Notes under the pieces: generated by a model | The model's database searches: none | The model's input: the letters and a program-made list of their open reading frames with translations, nothing else | What the model was told of the DNA's origin: nothing | Made by a program: the position numbers and the translations under genes | Source of the DNA: Rubrobacter marinus | GTDB taxonomy: Bacteria; Actinomycetota; Rubrobacteria; Rubrobacterales; Rubrobacteraceae | DNA length: 64,000 nt | Direction of reading: 5' to 3' | NCBI RefSeq assembly: GCF_011492965.1 | Contig: NZ_CP045121.1 | Location: 2,294,001 to 2,358,000 of the forward strand | Shown here: piece by piece, positions 1-10,051 of the stretch | Layout of the letters: the number at the start of each line of letters is the position of its first letter | Position numbering within the stretch: position 1 is the first letter of the stretch

Positions 1-104
1 GCCGTCTCGCCCTCCGGGGCCACGGAGACGTCCTCTTCCCGGGCAGCCGGCTCCGCCCGCGATGAACCGTTCTTGCTGTCGCGTCTACGGAACCAGTCGA
101 CCAC
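1..104 (-). CDS. N-terminal fragment of an unidentified protein, cut by the window edge
   Basis: A GTG at 104 reading leftward is preceded by a strong AGAGGAGG ribosome binding site eight bases upstream. The frame stays open to the window edge for about 34 codons. The visible protein begins MVDWFRRRDSKNG and continues with an acidic, alanine- and proline-containing stretch like a flexible linker. That is too little to name a family. It follows the subtilase in the same direction, but a strong hairpin at 229-272 separates them, so it is probably a separate transcription unit. Confidence 0.55.
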   Translation of the reverse strand, partial: MVDWFRRRDSKNGSSRAEPAAREEDVSVAPEGET

Positions 105-228
105 GTTTGCAACCTCCTCTGGGGTCTTCACCCCAACACAACGAAAGATCTGAAGACGGGCCGAAACGGCCCCACGGTACCGGGCAAATACTACCACAAG
201 CCCCTATTCGCACCGACGGCTGATTCGA

Positions 229-272
229 CACGGGTAGGGGGCCGGAATGGGTGTTCCGGCCCCCTACCCGTG
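229..272 (-). terminator. Strong hairpin downstream of the subtilase gene
   Basis: Perfect 18-base inverted repeat (arms 229-246 and 255-272) with an 8-base loop, 28 bases past the subtilase stop. There is no clear T tract on the minus strand. It most likely ends subtilase transcription and insulates the next gene. Confidence 0.7.
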
Positions 273-299
273 CGTCTCCCAACCGTGCGCCAGAGACGT

Positions 300-2266
300 T
301 TAGCGTACGATCTTGAAGCTCCATTGCTTGTTTCCGACGTTCCCCGCGGCGTCGGTGGCGACTACCCTCACCGTGTGGGTACCGTAAGCCCTGTTTGTGG
401 GCGGGGTGTACCGCAGCACGTCGGCAGCGGCGTCGTAGGTGAAGGTCGTTACGCGCGCACCGTCGAGGTAGAGTTGCAAGTTGGCCTTCTGTAAGTTCGT
501 CTGCGTATCCCGCACCACTACCTGTATCAGCGGGGTGCGGTCGCGCGTGCTGGCACTCGGGGCGGGGGACGGCGAGGTAGCAGTTGGCAGGACCGTATCG
601 ACGGTCCAGTTCCGGACGGCAGGCGTCGCGTCCACGTTGCCAGCCCGATCCACTGCCCGAACCCTGAAGCTGTGCGCCTTACTCGTCAGACCGCTGTAGG
701 CCGTGGGGGAGGCGCAGGCGGCGAACGCCGCACCGTCGAGGCTACACTCGAACCTCGACACCGGTTCGGAGGCGGCGAATCCGAAGCTTGCCGAGGTGCT
801 CTTCGTGGTACCGGAGGGTCCGGAGGAGATGCTCGTCTCCGGCGCGGTAGTATCCTGGGGGGGCGGGTTGGTTCCGAGCGCTCGCGCCGAGTTCACCCGT
901 CCGCCGGTCGCCACCTTACCCGTTAGATTGCCCTTGGTATCGACGGATTGCACCAGCTGGGCCTTCATCTGAGCATCGTCGAAAGAGGGATTCTTCGCCT
1001 TCAGCAATGCCGCTACGCCCGCGACATGAGGGGTAGCCATCGAGGTCCCGCTGTAGGCACCGTAGGAGTTACCGGGCAGGGTGCTCAATATGCGGACACC
1101 AGGGGCCGCGAGGTCCACGGAGGAATCCCCGTAGTTGGAGAAGGAGGCCAGTGCGTCCCCGTCGTCTGTAGCGGCTACCGACACGACGTTCGGGATGTCG
1201 TAGTTCGACGGGTAGTGGGGTGCTGCGTCGTTGTCGTCCCCGATCCCGTCAGAGCCGCCGTTGCCGGCAGCCGCCAGGAACAGATGCCCCTGGGCGTCGG
1301 CCCGGCTTATGGCGTCGGAGAGGGCCTGCGAGAAGCCGCCCCCGCCCCAGGAGTTGTTGCTGATCTTGACGCCCCTGGCTACCGCGTAGTTGATCGCCTC
1401 GACGGCATCCGAGGTATAGCCCCCGTTCGTGCCGAGAAACTTGAGCGGCATGACCCTGGCCTGCCAGTTGACCCCGGTGACCCCGAGGGAGTTGTTGCCC
1501 GCGCGGCGATGGTGCCGGCGACGTGGGTGCCGTGCTCGTCCCCCGCGCCGCTTATCGGGTCCGGGTCGTAGACGCTGTTGTCGTTGTTGGCGAAGTCCCA
1601 GCCGTTGACGTCGTCTACGTAGCCGTTGCGGTCGTCGTCGATCCCGTTGGTCTCCCTACCGGAGCCCGACTCGCCGGGGTTGACCCATATGTTGTCCCTG
1701 AGATCCTGGTGGTCCGTGTCCACGCCCTCGTCGATGACGGCCACCACGACGCTTGGATCGCCCGTCGTCGTGCCCCACGCCTCCGAGGCGTCGATGTCGG
1801 CGTCGCTGGAGCCGCCGCTCTGGCCGGTGTTGTTGAGGCCGTAGAGCCTGGGGTAGTCCGGGTCATCCGGCGGGGGCGTCTGTGCCGGCTTCAGCAGGAA
1901 GTCCGGCTCGGCGTACTCCACGTCCGGGGAAGCCTCGTAGCGCTCGATGGCCTCCTCGACCGGCAGGTCCTGCGGCAGGTCCACGACGCTCACGTCGCTG
2001 CGCGGGAGGTCGTCCTCGGTGCGGGCGTCGTTTCTGCGGTTGATGGTCTCGAGGTCCGCCTGGGTGGCGTCTTCTTCGATCTGGACGATGATCTTATCGG
2101 AGGCGAACTCGCGCCCCTTGCCTTCCTTGAAGGTGGGCGTAACCGGCGGTCCCCCCTGCCTGGGCTGCGTCTCGACCTCCTGGACCGAGCTCTGAAAGAC
2201 CAGGTATCCCAGGATCACCGCGAACGTGACGCCCAGGGAGAGAAAGATGCGTTGCGTAGATGACAT
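300..2266 (-). CDS. Secreted subtilisin-like serine protease (S8) with C-terminal Ig-like domains; frameshifted as sequenced
   Basis: Extracellular or surface serine protease of about 655 residues once one lost base is restored. In order: an N-terminal hydrophobic anchor or signal (residues 7-24), an inhibitor-type propeptide, the S8 catalytic domain, then two Ig-like modules rich in Thr and Pro. All three catalytic residues are visible: Asp in AVIDEGVD, His in EHGTHVAG and Ser in GTSMATPHVAG. The frame breaks near 1498-1500, where a C run is one base short (coding GCG CGG GGC AAC expected); the protein reads correctly on both sides. The start has a good AGGAGG site. A sigma-28-type promoter lies 134 bases upstream. 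Family assignment is sure; substrate is unknown. Confidence 0.93.
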
Positions 2267-2399
2267 GCCGCCTCCTACGGGAGATCCTCCCCAGCTTGCT
2301 GTTCGGTAGCCCGGCCGCCTCCCCTCGGAGGCCCGTAAGCTTTGCGTCCCCGTCTCGCGACGGGTTTGCCCTTGTCGCGGCGCTCGCGCACCTAACCTA

Positions 2400-2427
2400 T
2401 TATCGGCACGAACGCGGACAAGCTTTA
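2400..2427 (-). promoter_or_regulatory. Sigma-28/WhiG-type promoter of the subtilase gene
   Basis: On the minus strand this reads TAAA (2427-2424), 16 bases, then GCCGATAA (2407-2400), which matches the FliA/SigD/WhiG consensus. The start point would be near 2393, giving a leader of roughly 127 bases. A near-identical element lies at 38317-38344 before the MHYT hybrid kinase. Confidence 0.72.
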
Positions 2428-2501
2428 TTCAACGACAGACCCTATCATCCCCGTCTACCGCAGAAAGTAATCAGAGTGACCACCGGCGGGCGTTGCGTTC
2501 T

Positions 2502-4100
<1,599 letters not shown>

Positions 4101-4116
4101 CTCTGCTGCCCCTCCC

Positions 4117-4530
4117 CTACCGCTTGCCGTTCGGTCGCTCGACGAGCTCTGTGAGGACCCCGAATGCCTCGCGCGGGTGGACGAAAGCCATCCTGGTCCC
4201 CCCGGCCCCAACCCGCGGCTCCTCGTCTATAAGCTCGACGCCGCTATCTTTGAGCTCCCGCAGGGCGGACGTGATGTCCTCGACCTCGAAGGCGACGTGG
4301 TGGAACCCCGGGCCGCGCTTGCCGAGAAACTTCCCGACCGGGGAGTCCTCGCGGGTCGGCTCCAGAAGCTCGATCTTGGACTCGCCCACCCGGAACATCA
4401 TCGCCCTGATGCCCTGCTCGGCGACCTCCTCGGGCTCACCGACCTCGACGCCGAAGCGTTCCTCGTAGAACCTGGCCGCCGCTTCGAGATTCTCGACCGC
4501 GTAGCCGAGGTGCTCTATCTTTTCGAGCAA
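4117..4530 (-). CDS. mce: Methylmalonyl-CoA epimerase
   Basis: Interconverts (S)- and (R)-methylmalonyl-CoA, feeding the mutase encoded just downstream. Single-domain glyoxalase/VOC fold of about 137 residues. The start [20 protein letters not shown] carries the first metal-binding His, [12 protein letters not shown] carries the second, and a Glu near the C-terminus (VLTELV) is the expected third-site acid. The TTG at 4530 starts exactly where family members start and follows a GAGAGGAGAGG site. An in-frame ATG at 4578 would place an inverted repeat (4566-4593) inside the gene, so I reject it. Confidence 0.88.
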   Translation of the reverse strand: MLEKIEHLGYAVENLEAAARFYEERFGVEVGEPEEVAEQGIRAMMFRVGESKIELLEPTREDSPVGKFLGKRGPGFHHVAFEVEDITSALRELKDSGVELIDEEPRVGAGGTRMAFVHPREAFGVLTELVERPNGKR

Positions 4531-4565
4531 GCCTCTCCTCTCTCTCACCTCGAATTCTAGTCTAT

Positions 4566-4593
4566 CGCCGAGGGGCACACCGGCCCCTCGGCG
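4566..4593. repeat. Inverted repeat between the mce operon and the DUF2630 gene
   Basis: Ten-base perfect arms (CGCCGAGGGG at 4566-4575 and its complement at 4584-4593) around an 8-base loop. It sits between two divergent genes, so an operator or attenuator is as likely as a terminator. Confidence 0.4.
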
Positions 4594-4650
4594 CCCGTTC
4601 GGCTATACACTGCGTCGCAGAGACGTTACGAACGACCCGAGGAGAGGCAG

Positions 4651-4896
4651 ATGGCGAAGGGCGTGATGCAGAGGATCCAGGAGCTCTCCAGGTACCGGGA
4701 GGACCTCGTTGCGCGCGAGGGGACGCACCACGCGACGGAGGAGGACCACCAGACCCTCGTGCGCCTCGACCACGACCTGCAGGTCTTGTGGGATCTGAGG
4801 CGCCGCGAGCTCGCGGGCGAGGAGGTCACGCTGGACGAGGACTACTACGACGGCTACACCCGCTACACCGACGACGACGATCCCCCGGGCCGCTAG
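4651..4896 (+). CDS. DUF2630 family small protein
   Basis: An 81-residue acidic, largely helical protein. The order of features matches DUF2630: an N-terminal helix with IQEL, a central HHATEEDHQTLVRLDHDLQVLWDLRRR segment giving the Leu/Asp/Trp pattern, and an acidic tyrosine-rich tail (DEDYYDGYTRYTDD). No function is established for the family, which is common in actinobacteria. The ATG follows a GAGGAGAGGCAG site. It is monocistronic and divergent from mce. Confidence 0.75.
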   Translation: MAKGVMQRIQELSRYREDLVAREGTHHATEEDHQTLVRLDHDLQVLWDLRRRELAGEEVTLDEDYYDGYTRYTDDDDPPGR

Positions 4897-4917
4897 GGGT
4901 CGGTCGCCGGCCCCGCA

Positions 4918-5151
4918 CTAGTAGCCCTTGATGTTGGGGTTCTCGGAGACCTCGGCCCACTCGGCGACGGAGGAGGCGCGCTGGAGCACCTTGACCAGCT
5001 CGTGCATGTCGTCCTCGCTGAAGTTCTCGCGGCCGGCCTCGGGGACGAAGGTCAAGGTCCGGCCGTCGCCGTAGCGGACCACGATCTGATTCAGCCTGAA
5101 CACGGACGAGTTCTGGTTGTTTATCTGGCGCTGCCTGATTATTCCGTGCAT
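4918..5151 (-). CDS. Conserved small hypothetical protein
   Basis: A 77-residue protein that I cannot place in a family. It is mixed in character, with a beta-rich first half (RLNQIVVRYGDGRTLTFVP) and an amphipathic second half (EDDMHELVKVLQRASS), and has no signal or membrane segment. The start is well defined: ATG 5151 after GGGAAGGTTTC. It lies 13 bases after the next gene upstream, so the two small proteins form an operon. Confidence 0.6.
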   Translation of the reverse strand: MHGIIRQRQINNQNSSVFRLNQIVVRYGDGRTLTFVPEAGRENFSEDDMHELVKVLQRASSVAEWAEVSENPNIKGY

Positions 5152-5164
5152 GAAACCTTCCCCT

Positions 5165-5389
5165 CTACCGGCTCTGCAAGTCTAGTTGGCTGGAGATGGA
5201 GTCCAGGTACGTGGCCGCCTGGCTGAGCTCGTAGGAGCCGAACCGGTCGCGTATGCGCGGCTTCAAGGTCTCGTTGTCGCCGGTGTCGAACTGCAGCACG
5301 ATCTCCGTGATCCCCCAAGGGTCGAGGCCGCTCCCCATCTGTAGCGGGCTGCCCTCCCAGTTGCCGGATCTCTTCGCTTCCTCGGACAT
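5165..5389 (-). CDS. Conserved small hypothetical protein
   Basis: A 74-residue soluble protein of unknown function, first gene of a two-gene operon with the 77-residue protein. Its middle (GITEIVLQFDTGDNETLKPRI) is beta-like and its end (LSQAATYLDSISSQLD) helical. ATG 5389 has a textbook GGAGGAGCACGA site. A TATAGT hexamer on the minus strand at 5433-5428 may be its -10 element. The two proteins share a beta-then-helix layout, but I see no clear sequence identity. Confidence 0.6.
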   Translation of the reverse strand: MSEEAKRSGNWEGSPLQMGSGLDPWGITEIVLQFDTGDNETLKPRIRDRFGSYELSQAATYLDSISSQLDLQSR

Positions 5390-5457
5390 TCGTGCTCCTC
5401 CTGCTCGCGTGTCTTCGAACGACGTGAACTATACCCGAGTGCGCAGCGCAAGGACCA

Positions 5458-6150
5458 TCAGAACGGCCAGAGAGGGGCCGCGGCGACGAGCAGCGGGGCG
5501 ACGAGCAGGGCGGGGAGCATGTTCGCGACCCGCACCTCCTTGAGCTCCAGCAGCATCAGGCCGAGGCCCAGGATGAGGACGCCCCCCGTGGCGGTGGTGG
5601 CCGCGATCATCGGCTCGGTGACCAGCCCTTCCAGGAGACCGGCCGAGAGCGTTAGCGTCCCCTGCACGACGAGCACGGTGCCCGCCGAGAGCAGCACCCC
5701 CCACCCGAGCACCGAGGCGAAGGAGAGCGCGGCGACGAAGTCGAGCGCGCTCTTGAGGGCGAGCAGGCTGTAATCTCCGGAGAGACCGTCCTCCAGGCTG
5801 CCGAGGATCGTCAGGGGGCCCACGCAGAAGAGCAGGCTGGTCGTCACGAAGGCCCGGCTCACGGGGCTCTCCCCCTTCGAGAAGCGCCGCTCCAACCCGT
5901 CGCCGAAGCGCTTGAGGGCGCCGTCGATATCCAGAAGCTCCCCCACGACGAGGCCCGAGATCGCGGCGACCAGCGGCACGAGGGGGTTGTCGAACTGCAC
6001 GAAGCTCTGGATGCCGATGAGGAGCGTGACGATGCCTATCGCCTGCATGGCCGTCTGCCGCATCCTCTCGGGGAGCTGGGCGCCGACGAGGGTGCCGATA
6101 CCGCCACCGATCAGCACGGCGGCGACGTTTATCGCTGTCCCGACTCCCAA
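5458..6150 (-). CDS. DUF554 family integral membrane protein
   Basis: About 230 residues with six or seven hydrophobic segments, starting LGVGTAINVAAVLIGGGIG, followed by GIQSFVQF and the conserved LLFCVGPLTILGSLEDGLSGDY block typical of DUF554 (YdfK-like) proteins. These are putative transporters without an assigned substrate. The start is uncertain: TTG 6150 gives the usual family N-terminus, and GTG 6171 is possible. The open frame continues upstream to 6402 but encodes non-membrane, Arg-rich sequence unlike the family. Divergent from terC. Confidence 0.8.
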   Translation of the reverse strand: MGVGTAINVAAVLIGGGIGTLVGAQLPERMRQTAMQAIGIVTLLIGIQSFVQFDNPLVPLVAAISGLVVGELLDIDGALKRFGDGLERRFSKGESPVSRAFVTTSLLFCVGPLTILGSLEDGLSGDYSLLALKSALDFVAALSFASVLGWGVLLSAGTVLVVQGTLTLSAGLLEGLVTEPMIAATTATGGVLILGLGLMLLELKEVRVANMLPALLVAPLLVAAAPLWPF

Positions 6151-6356
6151 AACACGCGGAGTATAGGCCACACGATCGGAACGCGCCTTCCGGAGCCGGA
6201 GGCATCCGGGCGCCCTCGCAGGAGCGCACCGCCGCAGCGATCCGGAATTTCCTGGGATAAAGTCTCGACGCCCGGCGGGTAAGACTCGCCCGCAAACGAT
6301 GGATTTCGATCGAACGACGCCGGGAAGCCAGAGATCGGCGGCCGGAGAAGGAGGAG

Positions 6357-7148
6357 ATGGCGCCCATGGACCTGTTGCTGAGCCCGGAGATCTGGATCGC
6401 ATTCCTGACGCTGCTGGCGCTGGAGATCGTGCTGGGGATAGACAACGTGATCTTCATCTCGATCCTGGTAGACAAGCTGCCCCAGGAGAGGCAGGCGCTC
6501 GCCCGGCGGCTGGGGCTGGGGCTCGCGCTGGTCATGCGGGTCCTCCTGCTCCTGTCCCTGAGCTGGGTAATCGGGCTGACCGCGCCGCTCTTCACGCTAC
6601 TCGGGCAAGAGATCTCGGGGCGGGACCTGATCCTGATCCTCGGCGGCCTCTTCCTGCTCGGCAAGAGCACCTACGAGATCCACGAGAACCTCGAAGGCGA
6701 GGAGGGACACAGTTCCGCGCGGGTGAAGGCGACGTTCGGGAGCGTCCTGATCCAGATCGTCATCCTCGACATGGTCTTCTCGCTCGACTCGGTGATCACC
6801 GCCGTCGGGATGGTGGATCAGGTCTCCGTCATGATCGCGGCGGTCGTGGTGTCCATCGGGGTGATGCTGGTCTCGGCCGAGGCCGTCAGCGGCTTCGTCA
6901 GCCGCCACCCGACGGTGAAGATGCTCGCCCTGAGCTTCCTCCTCCTCATCGGCTTCTCCCTCCTCCTGGAAGGCTTCGGCCAGCACGTCCCGAAGGGCTA
7001 CATCTACTTCGCGATGGGCTTCGCCGTCCTCGTCGAGCTCCTGAACCTCAGGGTCCGCCGGCGCCGCCGGCAGAGAAGGGACGAGAGCCGCCCCGTGGAG
7101 CTGCACCAGCGCTACTCCAGGGAACGCCCCGGCCCCACGGAGGGCTGA
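6357..7148 (+). CDS. TerC family membrane protein
   Basis: A 263-residue polytopic protein of the TerC/YkoY/Alx family, associated with metal (mainly manganese) homeostasis and tellurite resistance. Hallmarks are an early acidic membrane motif (LEIVLGIDNVIFISIL) and its internal repeat (ILDMVFSLDSVITAVG), seven or so membrane segments, and a basic cytoplasmic tail (RRRRRQRRDESR). The ATG is preceded by GGAGAAGGAGGAG. I looked for the yybP-ykoY manganese riboswitch that often precedes this family and did not find its conserved core. Confidence 0.88.
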   Translation: MAPMDLLLSPEIWIAFLTLLALEIVLGIDNVIFISILVDKLPQERQALARRLGLGLALVMRVLLLLSLSWVIGLTAPLFTLLGQEISGRDLILILGGLFLLGKSTYEIHENLEGEEGHSSARVKATFGSVLIQIVILDMVFSLDSVITAVGMVDQVSVMIAAVVVSIGVMLVSAEAVSGFVSRHPTVKMLALSFLLLIGFSLLLEGFGQHVPKGYIYFAMGFAVLVELLNLRVRRRRRQRRDESRPVELHQRYSRERPGPTEG

Positions 7149-7510
7149 GTCGGATCACCTCGGGGGCCGGGCCGAGGAACCACCCCCCCGCGCCCGAGGC
7201 GCGAAGCTGCGTCAGCCCCCGCCGCCCCCGTCTCCGCCGGAAGCTCCGCCGCCGTCGCCTCCGGAGTCCGCGTCGCCTTCGGCGGTACCGCCGAAGGGCG
7301 CGGCGTAGCCCGCCTCCGGCGGGGGCTACGCCGGCCTATCTCGCGCGTGGCCTGATGGAGCGGGCGTCCCTCCCACGAGAGGTAGGCGGCGATGAGGAGC
7401 GCCCCCGCCGCGGGGACGGCGGCCAGGAGCACGCTCCCCGTAAGCACGGCGAAGCCTAGGCCGACTAGCAGCGCGACCAACCCGGCGAACGCCCAGCGCA
7501 AGATCCCCAC
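7112..7510 (-). CDS. Small two-helix membrane protein; C-terminal half of the open frame is doubtful
   Basis: GTG 7510 follows an excellent GGAGGTGTCTT site and starts a peptide with two membrane helices (roughly residues 3-23 and 26-44), then SWEGRPLHQATREIG. Beyond residue 60 the open frame turns into Arg/Pro/Ala-rich sequence and overlaps the end of terC. An 11-base-stem hairpin at 7301-7333 lies in this tail. One extra base just before it would create a TAG inside the stem, so the true product may be only about 62 residues, shortened by a missing base like many genes here. Family not recognised. Confidence 0.5.
   Translation of the reverse strand: MGILRWAFAGLVALLVGLGFAVLTGSVLLAAVPAAGALLIAAYLSWEGRPLHQATREIGRRSPRRRRATPRPSAVPPKATRTPEATAAELPAETGAAGADAASRLGRGGVVPRPGPRGDPTQPSVGPGRSLE
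7301..7333 (-). terminator. Hairpin near the end of the small membrane protein gene
   Basis: CGGCGTAGCCC (7301-7311) pairs with GGGCTACGCCG (7323-7333). It probably ends the minus-strand small gene and may also serve terC from the other side. Confidence 0.5.
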
Positions 7511-7641
7511 AAGACACCTCCGATTCTCCCGTGCAGCCGGGCGTGGCAGCCCAAACTTCCCGAGACCGTATCCGCGGTTTCGGGGAAAGGCAAGGACGTT
7601 TTGCGGTCGGGGCAGGGGCAAAAACCGGCCCTGACCCCCTG

Positions 7642-7647
7642 TATAAT
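7642..7647 (+). promoter_or_regulatory. -10 element (TATAAT) of sucC
   Basis: Consensus TATAAT lies 36 bases before the TTG start of sucC. No convincing -35 box is visible at the right spacing. Confidence 0.45.
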
Positions 7648-7683
7648 GCCGGGCGTTATGGCGGGTTTCGCTGGGAGTTGATC

Positions 7684-8826
7684 TTGGATCTCTACGAGCA
7701 TCAAGGCAAGGAACTGCTGCGGCAGTACGGCATAGAAACGCTTGAGGGCATCGTCGCCACGACGCCGGACGAGGCGCGCGACGCGGCCGAGAAGCTCGGC
7801 GGCACCGTGGCGGTCAAGGCTCAGGTCCTGACCGGCGGGCGCGGCAAGGCGGGCGGCATCAAGGTGGTGAAGAGCCCGGACGAGGCCAGAGACGCGGCCG
7901 AGCAGATTCTCGGGATGGACATCAGGGGGCACACGGTCCGGCGCGTGCTTGTGGAGGCGGGTGCGGCGATCGCGAGCGAGATGTACCTCTCGATCACCGT
8001 GGATCGTACGGCGAAGAAGCCCCTGATCCTGTTCTCGACCGAGGGCGGCGTGGACATCGAGGAGGTCGCCGAGAAGAGCCCGGAGTCGATCGTGCGGCTG
8101 CACGTGGACCCGCTCGTGGGGCTCCTCCCCTACCAGGCGCGCGAGCTCCGCTTCTCCGCCAGCCTGAGCGGCGACGTTGCCAAGGGCGTCGGCAAGGTCC
8201 TCGGCAACCTGTACGAGGCGTTCACCGGGGCGGACGCGAGCCTCGTCGAGATCAACCCGCTCGTCGCCACCGAAGACGGGCGCGTCCTCGCGCTCGACGC
8301 CAAGGTGACGGTGGATAACTCAAGCCTCTACCGGCACAAGGAGATAGCCGACCTGCACGACGTCGAGGCGGCCGACCCGCAGGAGCAGCGGGCGCAGGAG
8401 GCGGGCCTCCAGTACGTCAAGCTCGACGGGGACGTCGGCATCCTCGGCAACGGCGCGGGGCTCGTTATGAGCACGCTCGACGTCGTCGCCCAGGCCGGCG
8501 GCACGCCCGCCAACTTCCTGGACGTCGGGGGCGGCGCGGACGCCGAGAAGATCTCTGCGGCGCTCGACATCGTCACCTCCAACCCGGAGGTCAAGAGCGT
8601 CCTGTTCAACATCTTCGGCGGCATCACGAGGGGCGATGAGGTCGCGCGCGGCCTGATGACGGCGATCGAGCGTTCGAAGATCGAGCTGCCCATCGTGGTG
8701 CGCCTCGACGGGACGAACGCCGAGGAGGGGCGCCGCATCCTCGCGGAGAACACCCCACCCAACGTGCACACCGAGGAGACCATGCTCGAGGCGGCTAAGA
8801 GGGCCGTCGAGCTAGGTCGCGGCTAG
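7684..8826 (+). CDS. sucC: Succinate-CoA ligase (ADP-forming), beta subunit
   Basis: Beta subunit of succinyl-CoA synthetase, which makes ATP or GTP by substrate-level phosphorylation in the TCA cycle. The 380-residue protein has an N-terminal ATP-grasp domain ([32 protein letters not shown]) and a C-terminal CoA-ligase domain ([30 protein letters not shown]). I chose TTG 7684 because GGGAG lies six bases upstream and family members start with this segment. The open frame upstream is not protein-like. sucD follows after 20 bases. Confidence 0.95.
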   Translation: MDLYEHQGKELLRQYGIETLEGIVATTPDEARDAAEKLGGTVAVKAQVLTGGRGKAGGIKVVKSPDEARDAAEQILGMDIRGHTVRRVLVEAGAAIASEMYLSITVDRTAKKPLILFSTEGGVDIEEVAEKSPESIVRLHVDPLVGLLPYQARELRFSASLSGDVAKGVGKVLGNLYEAFTGADASLVEINPLVATEDGRVLALDAKVTVDNSSLYRHKEIADLHDVEAADPQEQRAQEAGLQYVKLDGDVGILGNGAGLVMSTLDVVAQAGGTPANFLDVGGGADAEKISAALDIVTSNPEVKSVLFNIFGGITRGDEVARGLMTAIERSKIELPIVVRLDGTNAEEGRRILAENTPPNVHTEETMLEAAKRAVELGRG

Positions 8827-8846
8827 AGTAGGGGGACGAGCCACAC

Positions 8847-9717
8847 ATGGCGATACTCGTAGACAACGACACGCGGCTCCTGGTGCAGGGCATCACGGGC
8901 CGGGAGGGCGGCTTCCACACCGGGAGGATGCTCCAGGGCAACACGGCCGTCGTCGCCGGCGTCACCCCGGCAAGGGCGGGCAGGACTTCGAGGGGTGCCC
9001 GTCTTCGACACCGTCGACGAGGCGGTGCGCGAGACCGGGCGAACACCAGCGTGATCTTTGTCCCCGCGTCGTTCTCGGCGGACGCCATCTTCGAATCCCT
9101 GGACGCCGGGATGAGGACGGTCTGCTGCATCACCGAGGGCGTGCCGGTCCACGACATGCTCAAGGTCTCCGACTACATGCGCATGCTCGACGCGACGCTT
9201 ATCGGGCCGAACTGCCCCGGCGTCATCTCGCCGGGCAAGTCCAACGTCTCGATCATGCCGCAGGACATCTTCCTCCCGGCAACGTCGGCGTCGTCAGCCG
9301 CAGCGGGACGCTGACGTACCAGATCGTCAACGAGCTCACCCAGCGCGGGATCGGCCAGTCCACGGCCGTCGGCATCGGGGCGACCCGATCATCGGGACGG
9401 ACTTTATCGAGATCCTCAAGAAGTTCGAGGCCGACCCGGAGACCGAATGCGCCGTGATGATCGGGGAGATCGGCGGCAACGCCGAGCAGCTCGCCGCGGA
9501 GTTTATCCAGAGCGAGATGAAGACCCCCGTCGTCGCGTACATCGCGGGCTTCACGGCCCCCGAGGGCAAGACGATGGGCCACGCGGGCGCGATCGTCTCG
9601 GGCGGCGACACCACGGCGCAGGCCAAGAGCGAGGCCCTGAGGGCCGCCGGCATCCGCGCGGCGACGAACCCCTCCGAGGTGGCCGAGCTCGTCGCGGAGG
9701 CGCTCGGAAAGGGGTAA
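8847..9717 (+). CDS. sucD: Succinate-CoA ligase, alpha subunit; five lost bases as sequenced
   Basis: Alpha subunit partner of SucC, about 291 residues when repaired. It carries the CoA-binding N-terminal Rossmann domain ([19 protein letters not shown]), the [12 protein letters not shown] segment, and the phosphohistidine region around HAGAIVSGG. Five bases are missing, all in G/C runs: near 8970, 8995, 9040, 9283 and 9377. The first three restore the frame together; the last two move the C-terminal part to another frame. The residues between breaks are exactly what the family requires, so this is almost certainly a functional gene damaged by sequence error. Confidence 0.9.
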
Positions 9718-9722
9718 GGATC

Positions 9723-9899
9723 ATGGGTTACAACCGGCGGGTACCGCGCAACCGGGCGGCGCGCAGGCGTCTCGAAAAGAGCTACCGACGCCGCCCCGCC
9801 CCGCGGCAGGGGTCGAACAGAACCCTGTTTCTAGTTCTCGGCCTCTTCACGCTCGCCGTGTTGATCATCCTGGCACTGGGCGCGTACAACCTGCGCTAG
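9723..9899 (+). CDS. Small basic single-pass membrane protein
   Basis: A 58-residue protein: a strongly basic N-terminal half (NRRVPRNRAARRRLEKSYRRR) followed by one membrane helix (LFLVLGLFTLAVLIILALG) and a short tail. By the positive-inside rule the basic part should be cytoplasmic. The ATG lies five bases after sucD with GGTAAGGATC upstream, so it may be co-transcribed. No family recognised. Confidence 0.6.
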   Translation: MGYNRRVPRNRAARRRLEKSYRRRPAPRQGSNRTLFLVLGLFTLAVLIILALGAYNLR

Positions 9900-9927
9900 C
9901 CCGGAAGCGACGACATCCGCACCGGAA

Positions 9928-9959
9928 CGGCGGGGGGTGCCTTCGGGCACCCCCCGCCG
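9928..9959 (+). terminator. Hairpin after sucCD
   Basis: Fourteen-base perfect stem (arms 9928-9941 and 9946-9959) with a TTCG tetraloop, 29 bases after the last stop. No T tract follows. Confidence 0.7.
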
Positions 9960-10051
9960 CGTCGTGGTGGCTCCCGTGCTCCGGGACGTCGGTTCGGGAC
10001 GTTATACTCCGCTTACTCTGCTCACCGTAAAGAACTGGAGAGGGCGGTGGC

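Noticed and set aside
6180..6356. Possible yybP-ykoY manganese riboswitch in front of the TerC gene
   Set aside because: The family is often controlled that way, so I looked for the conserved core and its paired helices; they are not present.
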